Shown here: piece by piece, positions 47,079-59,200 of the stretch
How positions within the stretch are numbered: the first letter of the stretch is position 1
Layout of the letters: each line of letters opens with the position of its first letter
DNA from: Strongylocentrotus purpuratus
Taxonomy: Eukaryota > Echinodermata > Echinoidea > Camarodonta > Strongylocentrotidae
Assembly (NCBI RefSeq): GCF_000002235.5
Contig: NW_022145599.1
Coordinates: 5,619,281 to 5,683,280, forward strand
Direction of reading: 5' to 3'
DNA: 64,000 nucleotides
Made by a program: the position numbers and the translations under genes
Notes under the pieces: model-generated
Seen by the model: the letters and a program-made list of their open reading frames with translations, nothing else
Database searches by the model: none
What the model was told of the DNA's origin: nothing

Positions 47079-47255
47079 TCAATTACCGTCCTCCTCAGCT
47101 TGCAGGATATCCATGACCATAGTACAATTACTTGCCTCCAGGTTAAAATTAGATGGATATTGTTGATCTAGTTGCGGATTAGCGTTGATATAAGTATGAT
47201 CGGCAGGGCTGGATTTCTTGAAGAACACATCAGGAACCGAGGATTGAACACAGCC
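47079..47255 (-). CDS. Gene B last exon: cytoplasmic tail
   Basis: Starts in phase 0 after ctttttctag and encodes GCVQSSVPDVFFKKSSPADH-TYINANPQLDQQYPSNF and an acidic end …EEDGN, with stop TGA at 47079-47081. A GTAATT lies just before the stop (GACG|gtaatt), so splicing to another exon is possible. The Y-I-N motif fits the YxN pattern bound by Grb2-type SH2 domains (inference only). Confidence 0.7.
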   Translation of the reverse strand, partial: GCVQSSVPDVFFKKSSPADHTYINANPQLDQQYPSNFNLEASNCTMVMDILQAEEDGN

Positions 47256-50200
47256 CTAGAAAAAGCCGAGAGATGACAGAAAATGTGCTGATTAATTATT
47301 TCGTTAAATGAACGGTACATCCATACTTCATCTTTATCATGTTTATCCTTCCTCCACTCAGGAGGTTGAGCACTAACTGCAGGAGGCGATTCTTGTGTGG
47401 TTACAACACTACATCAAATCTATGATAAATATGGTGTCGCCAATTTATCAAAGCTATAATAGATGCGGTGTCGCTAATATATTTGAAGACTTGAAAAATC
47501 AATTGTTATTTTCTTTAGAAATACTTTATCTTCACCCAATTACTAATCATTTACCCCATATACAAGTGCATCTTGTCAAGTGAATAACAATTGAACTAGA
47601 ATGTGAGCGAAACATGATTTAAATTATAGCGAAATATAATCGTCTCACCCACGTGACTGAATGGTTTCGTATCATAAATTATATGTCATTCTGCAATGTG
47701 TGTTATTCCTTCATTCTGTTCCGTATCAACCCATTGCATCTTAACTGGGTGTAATGCAGTGTGTACCCGTGTTTCATAATAAATTAGCCACATGATTATT
47801 AGCAAAAGACACTCTAATCTTAAACTGTCCACTCTAAATCCATGCAGGTGGGGTAAAAAGAAACTCTGTACGCAGAATTTCTTTCATGCATTAGCGCCTT
47901 GCCATTGAAACATAGCGGGTTCAAAATAAAAATTGATATTTTGCATCATCAGTAAAAGGGGCAACAACTTTTAAGAAAAACAACTCAAGAGGACCTTAAA
48001 TACCCTATCATAATATCCCATAGAAATCATGTTCAGAATACGAAATACGTCATTGTATCGTTTGTACATTTCAATAAGCGATCGACAAGGCTATTAAAAC
48101 TGTTAAATGCTTTAATATCTTCTGAAAGTCTTTTCAATCGTGTTGATAGGTTAGCATACCTCAGGAGGTTTGACGTCAAGGTTGTGCTCTGGAGCAGCAG
48201 CCCGTCTTTTAACCTTGTATTCCTCACGATGAATGCGAATAAGGTTAAAGCAGAACACGGTCACAACGAGTAGGATTACTATGGCAACGGATGAAACTAG
48301 GCCGATGAAAAGACTCCTCTTGTCAAGACCTGTTCCTGTCATCAGGGAGAGAAGAGAAACAACACGTGCTTAAAGCCCCTATGGCATACAGGGATTAGAC
48401 CTCCTTGCGAGGTCATCATAGGGGGTCAACGGGTACCGCTTAGGCATTGTTGGCAGTATAGAGGGCGCAAGTAGATTTTAAAGGTATTACAAAGTTTGGT
48501 ATGGGGTCATGAATTTGGTTCAAATTAACTTATTGGAAGCATATACGTTCCTAGAATATTCATTGATCATTGTCCCGTTTGAAATCGAGTCTAAAGTCAT
48601 AAAATTGTAAATAATAAACTCTTTATGTTGTATAGCGCCCTCTCAAGGTCAAGATATTAATTAAGCTGTGGCGTGCGCCTGTAATCCAGCTAACAGTGGA
48701 AGTTACAAACTGATTCAGCCGAGAACGCAGGTTCGAAACTGAGTCACGTCTTTCGGATGGTGACGTTAAAAGTCGGTCCCTAGACGTAAATAATCATATC
48801 TGATTGATACACGTCTGTAAAAACCCAAATACACACACACACACAATAAAGCAATGTTTCATGACTAAAACCGACCGATTAGCTATTCCCCTTTGGAAAT
48901 TATATATCACAACTACACATGCTGAGATTGTCATGGTCGCAGCTACCATTGTACGGCCGTAGGCGCTATTTGAAATATATTTAAAATTTACCGGGAGCAC
49001 CGGTAAATTTTTATATTCAATTTTTTCTCGAAAATAGAAGTGTTTTAGGGGTTAATTTTGTTAGTGCTTATAATACATCCACAGGGGCATCCAAATATAT
49101 CAAAATTGTAAAGATTCACTATCCACCCAATTTTCAAAATTTCCCAAAACTTTGTACTACCTTCAAGTAGTGCAGTGGGGACTTAAATTAAATCGAAAAC
49201 TGTCAGATGTACCTAGACAATTAACAAATGTATATTTTGATCAATGGTAAAATTTAAATATTTATATTGATGTCCACTATAATTCCAAACAATTATTCTT
49301 GTTTACGAAGTTTTTTTCAAACAAATCCTGAGAAGGCAATACTCATTAACATTAAAATTTATTTGCATGTGTATTGTACGTTTCTGTTAGAGAAGACAAT
49401 GTGAATATCTTTGTGAGAACGCCGTCATATTTGTTACATGCTAACGTAAGAATTTACATTGGAAACAGCAAATAACAGACATGAAAGACGGATGCCTACC
49501 TGGTACTTGGTCTGTTCCTGGTGCGTTGGTTGAATAGGTATCTATCAAACGGTAAGAAGATGTAAACAAGATAATACAAAGATAAATAGAGAATATATGT
49601 CTGGTGCACATGAGAGGGTAACAAACAAGCAAGTGTAGATAATTGGATGGTGTGTATTTCATTATTGTTTAAAATCTATTTCACAGATAAGGTTATGAGC
49701 AGAACCAGCGCCATATATCGACGCCCCTCATGGAAGGGTTGTTGAAATCTAAAATAAATCTCGAATACGTCTTCTAAAAACATAATTGTACACGTTTTGG
49801 GGTTAATAGTCTGCAAAGTAGTTAAGTTACTCATGAGGCAATGTTGAAATTGTTGAAAGCTGAAATTCTCTAAAACACGAGATCTAGGCTCAGAGTACAT
49901 CTCTTGAGACTGAATCGCTGATGCTGAGTCTGCCATGGTGCCGAGCTAGGCCGAGCCCGTTCATAGGGATTTTAATAATCACCTTCCACGCAGTAGCGTC
50001 CAGGCAATGATTCCGGAAAGATGTCCATATAGCCCTCCATACACATACAGATATAGCCGATTCCATCCCCATCCATACATACAGCATTCACGGAACAGTC
50101 GTTGAGCTCGGGAGCTTCACACAGATTGATGGTGGTAATCTCTATTAAGATGAAAGACGAAACATATGAGGAATTGGAGACGCCAATGACATCAAACCCT

Positions 50201-53200
50201 GTAGCAGAAACCCTGCTTCAATAAAGTCATAATGGAGGAAATCAAGAAAATGCATCATCTGGGTTTTATATTCCGATGCAATATCATGTAGAATTGAGAG
50301 ATTTGATAAATTCAAACAAATATGCAGCCGTCGTCAATAAGTAGAAGTAATGACCTCTCGTTATTTAAAAATTGAGTACATTAATGCATATTATGGTAAA
50401 GATATTTGTTCTGTATTTTGCTAGTCTCAATGTTCAGATACTGAAACAATATTATAGAGATAATAACATTTGAATATTTATAAATGCTGTTTATTTTCCC
50501 TTTTTACATGTCTATCTTAATTTCTTTTAAAGCGGAACAAAAATAGTATTGTTTGTTTGTTTGTTTATTTTATTTTAACACGGTGGGATACTTTAGCCAA
50601 TGGCTGTTCTTCAGCATGGCCGTGCATAACAAGAAGAGTCATACCATGAACAGTGACAGAGTTTCTCCGAATTAGCAATTCGCGGGTATCATCAGCGAAG
50701 CGAGGTGAAGTTTCATTTGGCTGTAGGACCTTTTTCAGGTCGGACTCGGAACCATGAAAGTCTTGGCCCACGTATACTATTATCTCACACATCAGACTAC
50801 CCTGGAAAAAGCCGCCGACATCTACACTGATGACGCCTGGCATCCCACCGGACTCAAATGCTAGAGGTAACTGCAGAATGGTGGGTAGAAAATCACGTTT
50901 CCCGTTTAAAAAAATATATATGTATATTGTCTCATCGTAGAGATTTTTCCTTCTTATTTATTAATTTTACTTTTAAAAACGTTACAAGATACCAATGTCT
51001 GTGGGCTTTATGTTCTATTTGCTCATTTGCAGCAGAACAGGACATGATAGACAAACATACAAAGCTAATCAATTGGGCAGTAATGCCTATGTGGTCTTTA
51101 TCTTCGTTTGTCGTTCGATTCATATAGTTTGCTTACAGTGGTTGTAAAAAACGTGAGCAATCAATTTTCGGTGGATAATGTATGATCGAAAATGTTCTTA
51201 AGGGAAAATATAATTTGTTTTTAGTACAGTGCGTATGGGAGGTAAACGTCGCAACAGAGTTGCCAATCAAATATTCATAGCTTTCTCATTTTTTAATCGG
51301 TTTTTGCTCAAACTGTCACTGAGTTGTTTATCTCATTCTTTTGCTTCTATTAAAATCAATTTAATATCAGGGTGGACGTCCCTTAAAAGCATGTGAAGTA
51401 CTCTTAGAGCAATTCTAAATGGTGCCGTGCATGATCATACTCACTAGACCAGTGACTGCGTCGGATCCATTCTGAAAAGCGAGGCTAGTGGGATCAGCGA
51501 ACGAAGGATTGAAGTCCACCGGAGACCCACTGAGTTCATCAATAGTGAACACCGAGACAAAAGCTCTACTTCCTTTGAGGTACCAAAAATGGATCAAGTG
51601 AAAGGTATAGGATAAATAGGAACAGTATTAAGATTCGAAGGAAAAAGTCATCCCTGATCCCCATTACAAGTGATTCTAAATAATTAATATAATTCATAAA
51701 TAACCATGATACGACATGAGTAGGAAAATTTCAGAGAGATACGTATCGCATAATACCTGTGAAGAGTTACACTAATTATTACTTACTTATATGTGCAATG
51801 ATACATTTTTACACTATTTTATATTTATAGTAATGTGTGTAAACACTATACACTGCATGCTTTTCGTAGACATACAGATGGAAACTTATATTCACTAAAA
51901 CCTCTATAAAAACATGAATCTTTACCAGACTTACCATAGAAAGCTGCAATATGCAATGATAGACTTAAAGTTAGACTTCAGAAGATAGCTTAAGAAGCCA
52001 TTGCGCGTGTCTCCCCCCCCCCCCCCCCACACACACACATCCCTTTACAACTTACTAAGAATACAGAGTCCAGTCCAGAAGCTTCTCTCTCTTTCTGGTC
52101 TACAGTGACATTCAAAGCCTCTCAAGGTCTCTAAACATATCTCAGTGACGAAATCGCAAGACGGAGAACAAGAGCCTATCAAATTCAAAATCACAGATAG
52201 CTATTTTTATCAATACGTAAAGATCATAAATTATTCTCTCTTTGTGGTGAGATTTTGACTGTACAAATGAATATAATCATGAGGAGAAACAAAAGCAAAT
52301 GGAATTTGTTGACCAAAGAAACAGATAATTAGCTCTGATACGAATATGAACTGATGGTTATCTTTTTCTTATAAGAGAATAAAAAGTCATTATTATTACC
52401 CCTAATAGGTATCCCATAGCCTAAATTATACACGTTACACAACGAGCCTTGACATCTAGACAATCAGATGATAATCCAAGTATTCTGAAGCCATGACGCT
52501 TTGATTTAGATAAAATTATGGATCAACCATCTACCAAGTATCATTAGTATATCGAAGTTATTCATCTTGTACTTGTGAATTTACATTGTCGCTGGCTTCG
52601 TAAGTGGAAGAAGTAAGATAAGGCTTTTAAAAGCAATCAATACCCGTTTATGTTAATTTATTATACATATCAATATATTTCAATGTGATAACACTTTTCT
52701 AAGCTGTGTATTTATCGGCTATCAAAAAAATGAACTTTTTTTTTCTTTCACTACTTTTATTACAAAGTACGTAGTGCTTGCTCCACGAAATCAATAACTT
52801 CAAATTCATAATAATTAATTTCTACTTACTTTGGCACAATCCTGCTTCAAGTATGAAACCATCGAGGCACGTACATTGTTCATTGACACACACCTGAGAA
52901 GAACCACATGAGACTCCACCGCATGATAAATCTTGAAAAAAAGGAAATTACAGAAATCCTTTATTAAAATGAAAACAAATTAATGATGCTAAGGTCATCT
53001 TAAAACACGTATTCCATGGACGGGAATAGCCTCACAATTGGTACAGATTATAATTCAAGCAACATGAATGGTAATCAAATCCAAATCGAACCCACATTAG
53101 AATTTGCATAGCGCTGCATCTATAGTTTCCTTTTCAGAGGCGCTCTGAGACCAAAGAATTGTATTCGTACCATACTGCAATTAACATCATTCGATAAGAT

Positions 53201-56200
53201 TTCGGAAAATCTTCGCAATGAATGATGGTAATTCCAAAATATAAGCCTAAAACGATTCTAAATAAGAATTGAAACAATTATTGTGTATGTACGTTTCAAT
53301 GACCTAAGACAATGCATTCCTCACTTTTGTTCTGTTGTTCGGCAACTTCTTCCAAGAACATGATATGAATCCCGAATGAAATTAGTACACTATTAAAAAG
53401 AATTTGCTTTTAATATCTGTCCTTACCTATTTCACAGACAGGCCCTGTAAATCCTACAGGGCATGCACACGTCAAACGGTTGACATCTGCAAGACATGTA
53501 CCTCCATTCTGACAAAGATCAGCCGTGCAGGCAATAGTAGTAGATGCTGTCCATAAAAACACAAGAAAGTATCATGATTGACCCCCAATTCACATCAACT
53601 GTGGAACATGCCATCGTTAGATTAGATACTGAATAAGGTACGACGAATTATGTGACATTTCGTCGGGTTGAAGAAAAAAAAACATGACAATGATGCACTT
53701 TCTAAAAATTGACGTTTCTAATAGTCATGGTATATGCCTAGCGCTTCCCTTTGGCGAGAGAAAATTTCGAATGTCTTTTTCCAAAACATTATTAAGTTAC
53801 AATGGATATATTCATTACAATAAAACCACGATGTGGATATGTGTTCTTACCTTTATAAATAATCAGTAATATAAGATAATAATGCAAACAGTTTTATTTA
53901 AAGAATGTTTTTGTAAATTTCTTTAAAAAAAACTGGATATGTGTTCATACCTTGACATGTCCCATCAGGCATGAGTTGAAATCCGCCATTACAAACACAC
54001 ATGAAGGACCCCACATTGTTGAGACAGAAACTATTCGGATCCTCACACATCAAACCGTTGCTGCATTCGTTCAAATCTATAAATGAAAACAATTATTCGA
54101 AATTATTGGAATCTATTATCATTTAGAACCTCATACAGTTCCAGTTAGAAACAAAATACGAGGGTGTTTGGAAGGATATTTCAAGCTGATAGAATTCTAA
54201 TAGATCTGTATTTGGAAGATAATCTTATGAAGTATAATATAGATTTGTTGTGTTCTGTCAGGTGCTGGTTCAAAATGTATACATGAGATACGTGCTAATT
54301 AGGTATACTTTATAGGTTTTCACTTCCATGATTACAGGGATATGAAATCCTGGTCTAAGATCTTCGATATATATTAAAGATTTGCAAATATATTCCTTGA
54401 TAATTTTATTTATAATAGTTTCAACCTTTCCATCTTGTATAGATCATACTTACCCTCTTAGGTGAAAACAGGTTATATATAAGAGTATCACATGCCCTCC
54501 GGTCACTTTTTTAAAAACTTTTCTTATAAATGAAGGATCTCATTTGGATTTTTATTTCGGTTATCAAATTTAAATCAAAACATGCCAAGAAGGCCTAGAT
54601 TAACCTATAACCAGACGAAGATACACAACTGACAGTGCAAATGGTGAAATCGAAAGATGTTCATATAATATTTCGGTTATCACAATTTAATCAGAACATG
54701 CTAAGAAGGCCTAGATTAACCTATAACCAGACGAAGATACGCAAATGACAGTGCAAATGGTGAGATCGAAAGATGTTCACATATCTAGACTACCTTCACA
54801 GGTCGGGAACGTTCCATCAAGTGTTCCATTAGGTTGGCAGGATAATGTAGTCTGGCCCCTGATGATAAAGCCCAGATCACAGCGGTATGTACAGCTATGG
54901 CCAAAATCGATGATTGAAGGTCCGTTACACAATCCATCAAAGGAATTGAGGGCATCAGGCATTGGAGGTATAACGCACTGGATCGCTGTGAACAGACGTA
55001 ATCAGGTTATTTAGATATGTTTAAACTAAAGTGTTCTTATGGATGCCAGGGCCCTGTCTTACAAAGAGTTGATATCAACCGCAAGTATGTACATAAGAGA
55101 TAGGAGACTGCAAACTTGCGATTGATTGGAGGACTTACGATCGATTCGGATCAATCGCAACTCTTTGTAAGACGGGCCCCAGGTCTTTAAATTACCCCCC
55201 AAAATAAATTGCTCACAAAATATCCCCATCAAGCTACGCTTCATGCAACGTTCCTTCCCGGCAATTTTGCGTGATAGACGTAGTATATTTCCCTGCGTTA
55301 TACTGCGAGCTTTCCTTGCAAAAGTTATAATAATTTTCATTGCGAATAAGCCCTTACCTTTTACGATCGACAGATTTGAGCAAATCAGTGCTGATCGTAG
55401 TCGAATCGATTTAGAATATTAGCTATATAAAATTACTATGTTTTGTAATTCTAAAGAATTGTGAGCGTTACCGAACGAGCTTCATGTTGTTGATCTAGTT
55501 AAATATTTACCCCTATCATTTGTTACAAGAAAACCAATTCAATCGTCCGGAAGATATGAAGGTTGATGTAAAAAAAACTTTACTTTAATCCGACCCTTAC
55601 ATTGTTGTTTGAATCGAATCATTTCTCTCTTTCCTATTCATATAAAATAAGAAAGTTTATTGACATAAATCCTACCCCAATAGTATAATCATCAAAACAA
55701 AACGAAACTCAATAGTACAATATTATTTCATCTCACCCGTTTCACAGAAAGCACCGAGATATCCGACATCACATTGGCAGGAAAAGCTCGAGAAATCATT
55801 CAGACACTGCCCTCCATTCAGACAGGGTGATGAAGCGCAGGTATCAGGGGCTAGTGAGATGAGAAGTTAATGATCAACACAGGTAATAACGGTTATGTCT
55901 CTGAGGCTACTTCACATCCAGTGGATTGAAAGTTTGCTTTAATAAACCAAGGTATTACTACCATTTCGTGTAGAATTTTTTTTTCTTCTTCAAATATGGG
56001 AAAGATATACGCTTTATTTTATTGGTACTTTTAAAAGCTATATTTTTATTTCAATAAATCACGTATCTGAAACGGATAGTTCTGAATTGGAAAACTAATA
56101 GTTTGAACTCTTTCAAACATATTACGGAATGGTGGATTCTTACACTAAGTATTGCTCGTATATGTTTCCGTTCCAAACTTGGAAAAATTAGGTAAATTGT

Positions 56201-59200
56201 TCTGACTGGGTTGAGACGTTGACATTTCTCGTACCTGTAAGGGTTGACGCAGATCCAAGATTCACCTCACCCGACTGTCCAAAACCCCTCACCGAAAATT
56301 CATACGTGGTATTATGCATTAGACCAGAGATCGTAGCAAAAGAGTCAAACGACTGGCCAACATTGCTACTGACCCCATCAGTGTAGTTGATCGTGTACAC
56401 CAGAGCGCCTGGGAGAGGGTCCCAAGTGAGGACGATAGTATCTGTTGTTCTGGAGATAACTGCAACTGTTGATTCAATTTCTGTAACAATGTCATATATA
56501 AATTGCACTTGTTAGTATTGTAAGATAGTTTACAACGCAGTCAGAACTATAGGCGTGTTGGTACAGAAAGGTATTGCAAAATAAATGGCACAGGAAAATA
56601 TGACACGTCTTTATACGTTCAGTTGCGAGTGTTTGGAATGTAACGAATTGTGCACTGAAAATAATTGCTTTTTACCGGAATTAAACAAAACAAAAATGAG
56701 AAAGCTTACCAATATTTTGATTTCTTTTGCACTATTCGTTATTCTTTCAACAGAACAAAGACTAATACAATTATACATAATGGACCACAAGGTTTTTTTT
56801 TAATTATAACTTATATGTTAAGGCATTTTTATTACATCATTTCAAAATCATTCCATAATTTTAATAATGAGGAAACAAACCTAAAGACCAGGTGTAGTCA
56901 AAAATTAATATCTGATGTTTCCTGGAAACCTTTTGAAGTACAGCTTGTACAGAAAATGGCATAAAACACTAAACGAACATCCATTACCCGTTAAGACTGT
57001 TACAGATCCCACTTCAACTTGTCCAGCGGATGTGAAAGCGAGGACCGTGATATTGTAGGCGGTAGACGAGGCCAGACCCTCGATGATTGCAGTATTTGTA
57101 ATGGACCCAAACTGTCCACCAGGCCCATTCTGGTCCCGATAGGCGACCTGGTAAAAGAAGCTATCAGGGATATTGGTCCAGGAGAGCCTGATCGCATTGA
57201 ACGTTACCTCATCAACCAACACTTCCGAGGAAAATGCTGTAATTGGCGTGAAAAGTTTGAAAGAAGTATACAGATATATGCTTTGGTAAATGATCGTCTG
57301 AACTTACAATCAAATTCGTGACATTATGCGTTAAATAGAATGCGATCGAAAGGAAATGTCAACATGATCCACATAGCAGCGAAAGTGGTGGCATTATCGT
57401 CAAACGGATACTTTTCTTACTTCGAAGAGACGGGCAGTTTAAGAGAGATTGGTATTGATAAAAGGGTAACAATTTTCCACGAGCGAGAGTTTGGGACAGT
57501 TTTTCAAGAACATTTTGTCTATAGTTCTTGTAGAACAAAGAAATCTGTCAAGGCCAATTTAATAAAGAAAGAGTGCGTTTCACTCATCAGGGAAGAAAGA
57601 CATCACTAGACATGAATATAAATGATATTATTGATTTCTGTCCGGCTTAACCTCATTGGATTCAGAAATTCGAGGTCACACATAGAAAACGAATTTACTT
57701 ATATTACGTTAAAACGTATTTTGTTTTCTACCTTATACTGCCACGCCATCAACGTCCTTCGGCAACACAAATATCTACAACCGGTACTTTCGCTGATACC
57801 CCATGATTCATGTAAAATAAAGATTTATTATCTTGAAACCGTATCATTAAAGCTCGACTAAGACCAAGGTAATAGCACAACAATTTGTTCAATATCTGGA
57901 GTGGAGTATGTGTGTATAGTCTGTTATACTCTGAACAAAATGATCCACATGAAGAAACATATATATTTATTTATATATATCACCGAATTACTTCTTACTT
58001 GTAGTACCAACAGCAGTTCCCACATTGGTCAGAGGTGTAGTGGCTGCTACCACAGCAAATGTATACGTTGTACCTGATTGGAGATCAGGCACGGTAGCTG
58101 TGGTAGTAGGTGAGGATAGTGTGAAGGTTCCTGTGTCTCCAACATCTTGGCTGATGTAAGATATCACATAGCCGGTAGCTGTCGGGACAGCAGCCCATGA
58201 AAGGGTCGCTGTAGTAGAATCTGTGTTTACCACACTCACGGTTGAACCCGACAAAACATCTGAGAGAACAATATTTCTGGATTAATGTTTGAATGAAAAG
58301 TGAAGTCATATTGTAGTGAAAGGTACTTTTCATGGTCATTTAAAGTCAAGGATGGTCACTCAACATAAGAATGTGAACTCCTACTCATACTAAATCCGCA
58401 GTAGTTTTCATTAGTTTCCTTTCGGAGTGGAATTATATAGATTTTGTTTGAATAAAACTGCAGTTTATGACTAATACCCCATTCAAATAGTAAAACAATA
58501 CAAGAGCGATAAAAGACGAGGAAAAAATTACACTGTACCGAATTACCATGATCAAGAAACCATGCGTTTGGTAACGGTTTGATGGTATGTCTGTGGTATA
58601 AGTCTTACTTGTTTTTGCTAGATCCCATCCGACAACGTAAGACAATTGTGAGGATGCAGAAACGGTCTCGACAATAGCTACGTACACGGTGTCGGCAGTT
58701 AGATTTTGGAAGACTACGGACATATTCTCGACGCCGGCAGTCCTGGTATGTTCCTCCGTGCCACCCTCGTTGAATAGATGAACCACATAAGACTGTGCGT
58801 AGACTTGCGGGATAGTCCAGTAAACTTCCAGTTCCCGGGCTGTTACCGCCCCAACGCTTACATTGGCTGACGAACCTGCACAAAGTGTGGGTTAATTATT
58901 TATTTGTTTTTATAATTTAATTATCTTATCGTAATGGCTTTGCTTCTTGAAAGACAAACTTGGCAGATGCTACAAAGTGATATATCTATTTTATAAAGTC
59001 AAGAATGAAGGCATGCAGGACCACTTGACTGTCATATCTCGACACCTCATAATAACATGTATATCTAATTGTTGGCTCAATATTATAATGCATCTTGGTA
59101 TAATTGTGAATCTCCTGGTATCCTATTGAGTACGAGAAATAAATAGATAACGGCAGAAATAGGGTTATACTCACCAAGAGTGATAATAGGGAATTCTGCG

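Larger units (their letters stand above)
55851..57998 (-). other. Gene B introns around two FN3 exons
   Basis: Introns 55851-56234, 56481-56987 and 57237-57998 hold nothing I can identify. Short frames here, for example 57340-57609, have no known motif. Confidence 0.5.

Noticed and set aside
29734..47079. Genes A and B as one transcription unit
   Set aside because: Gene B has its own TM and tail, with a stop and AATAAA. Gene A begins with its own ATG and signal peptide 17 kb further on.
48661..48720. Alu-like string, considered as mammalian contamination
   Set aside because: The match is limited to the pol III head and the rest of the element is unlike Alu, so a native SINE is more likely.
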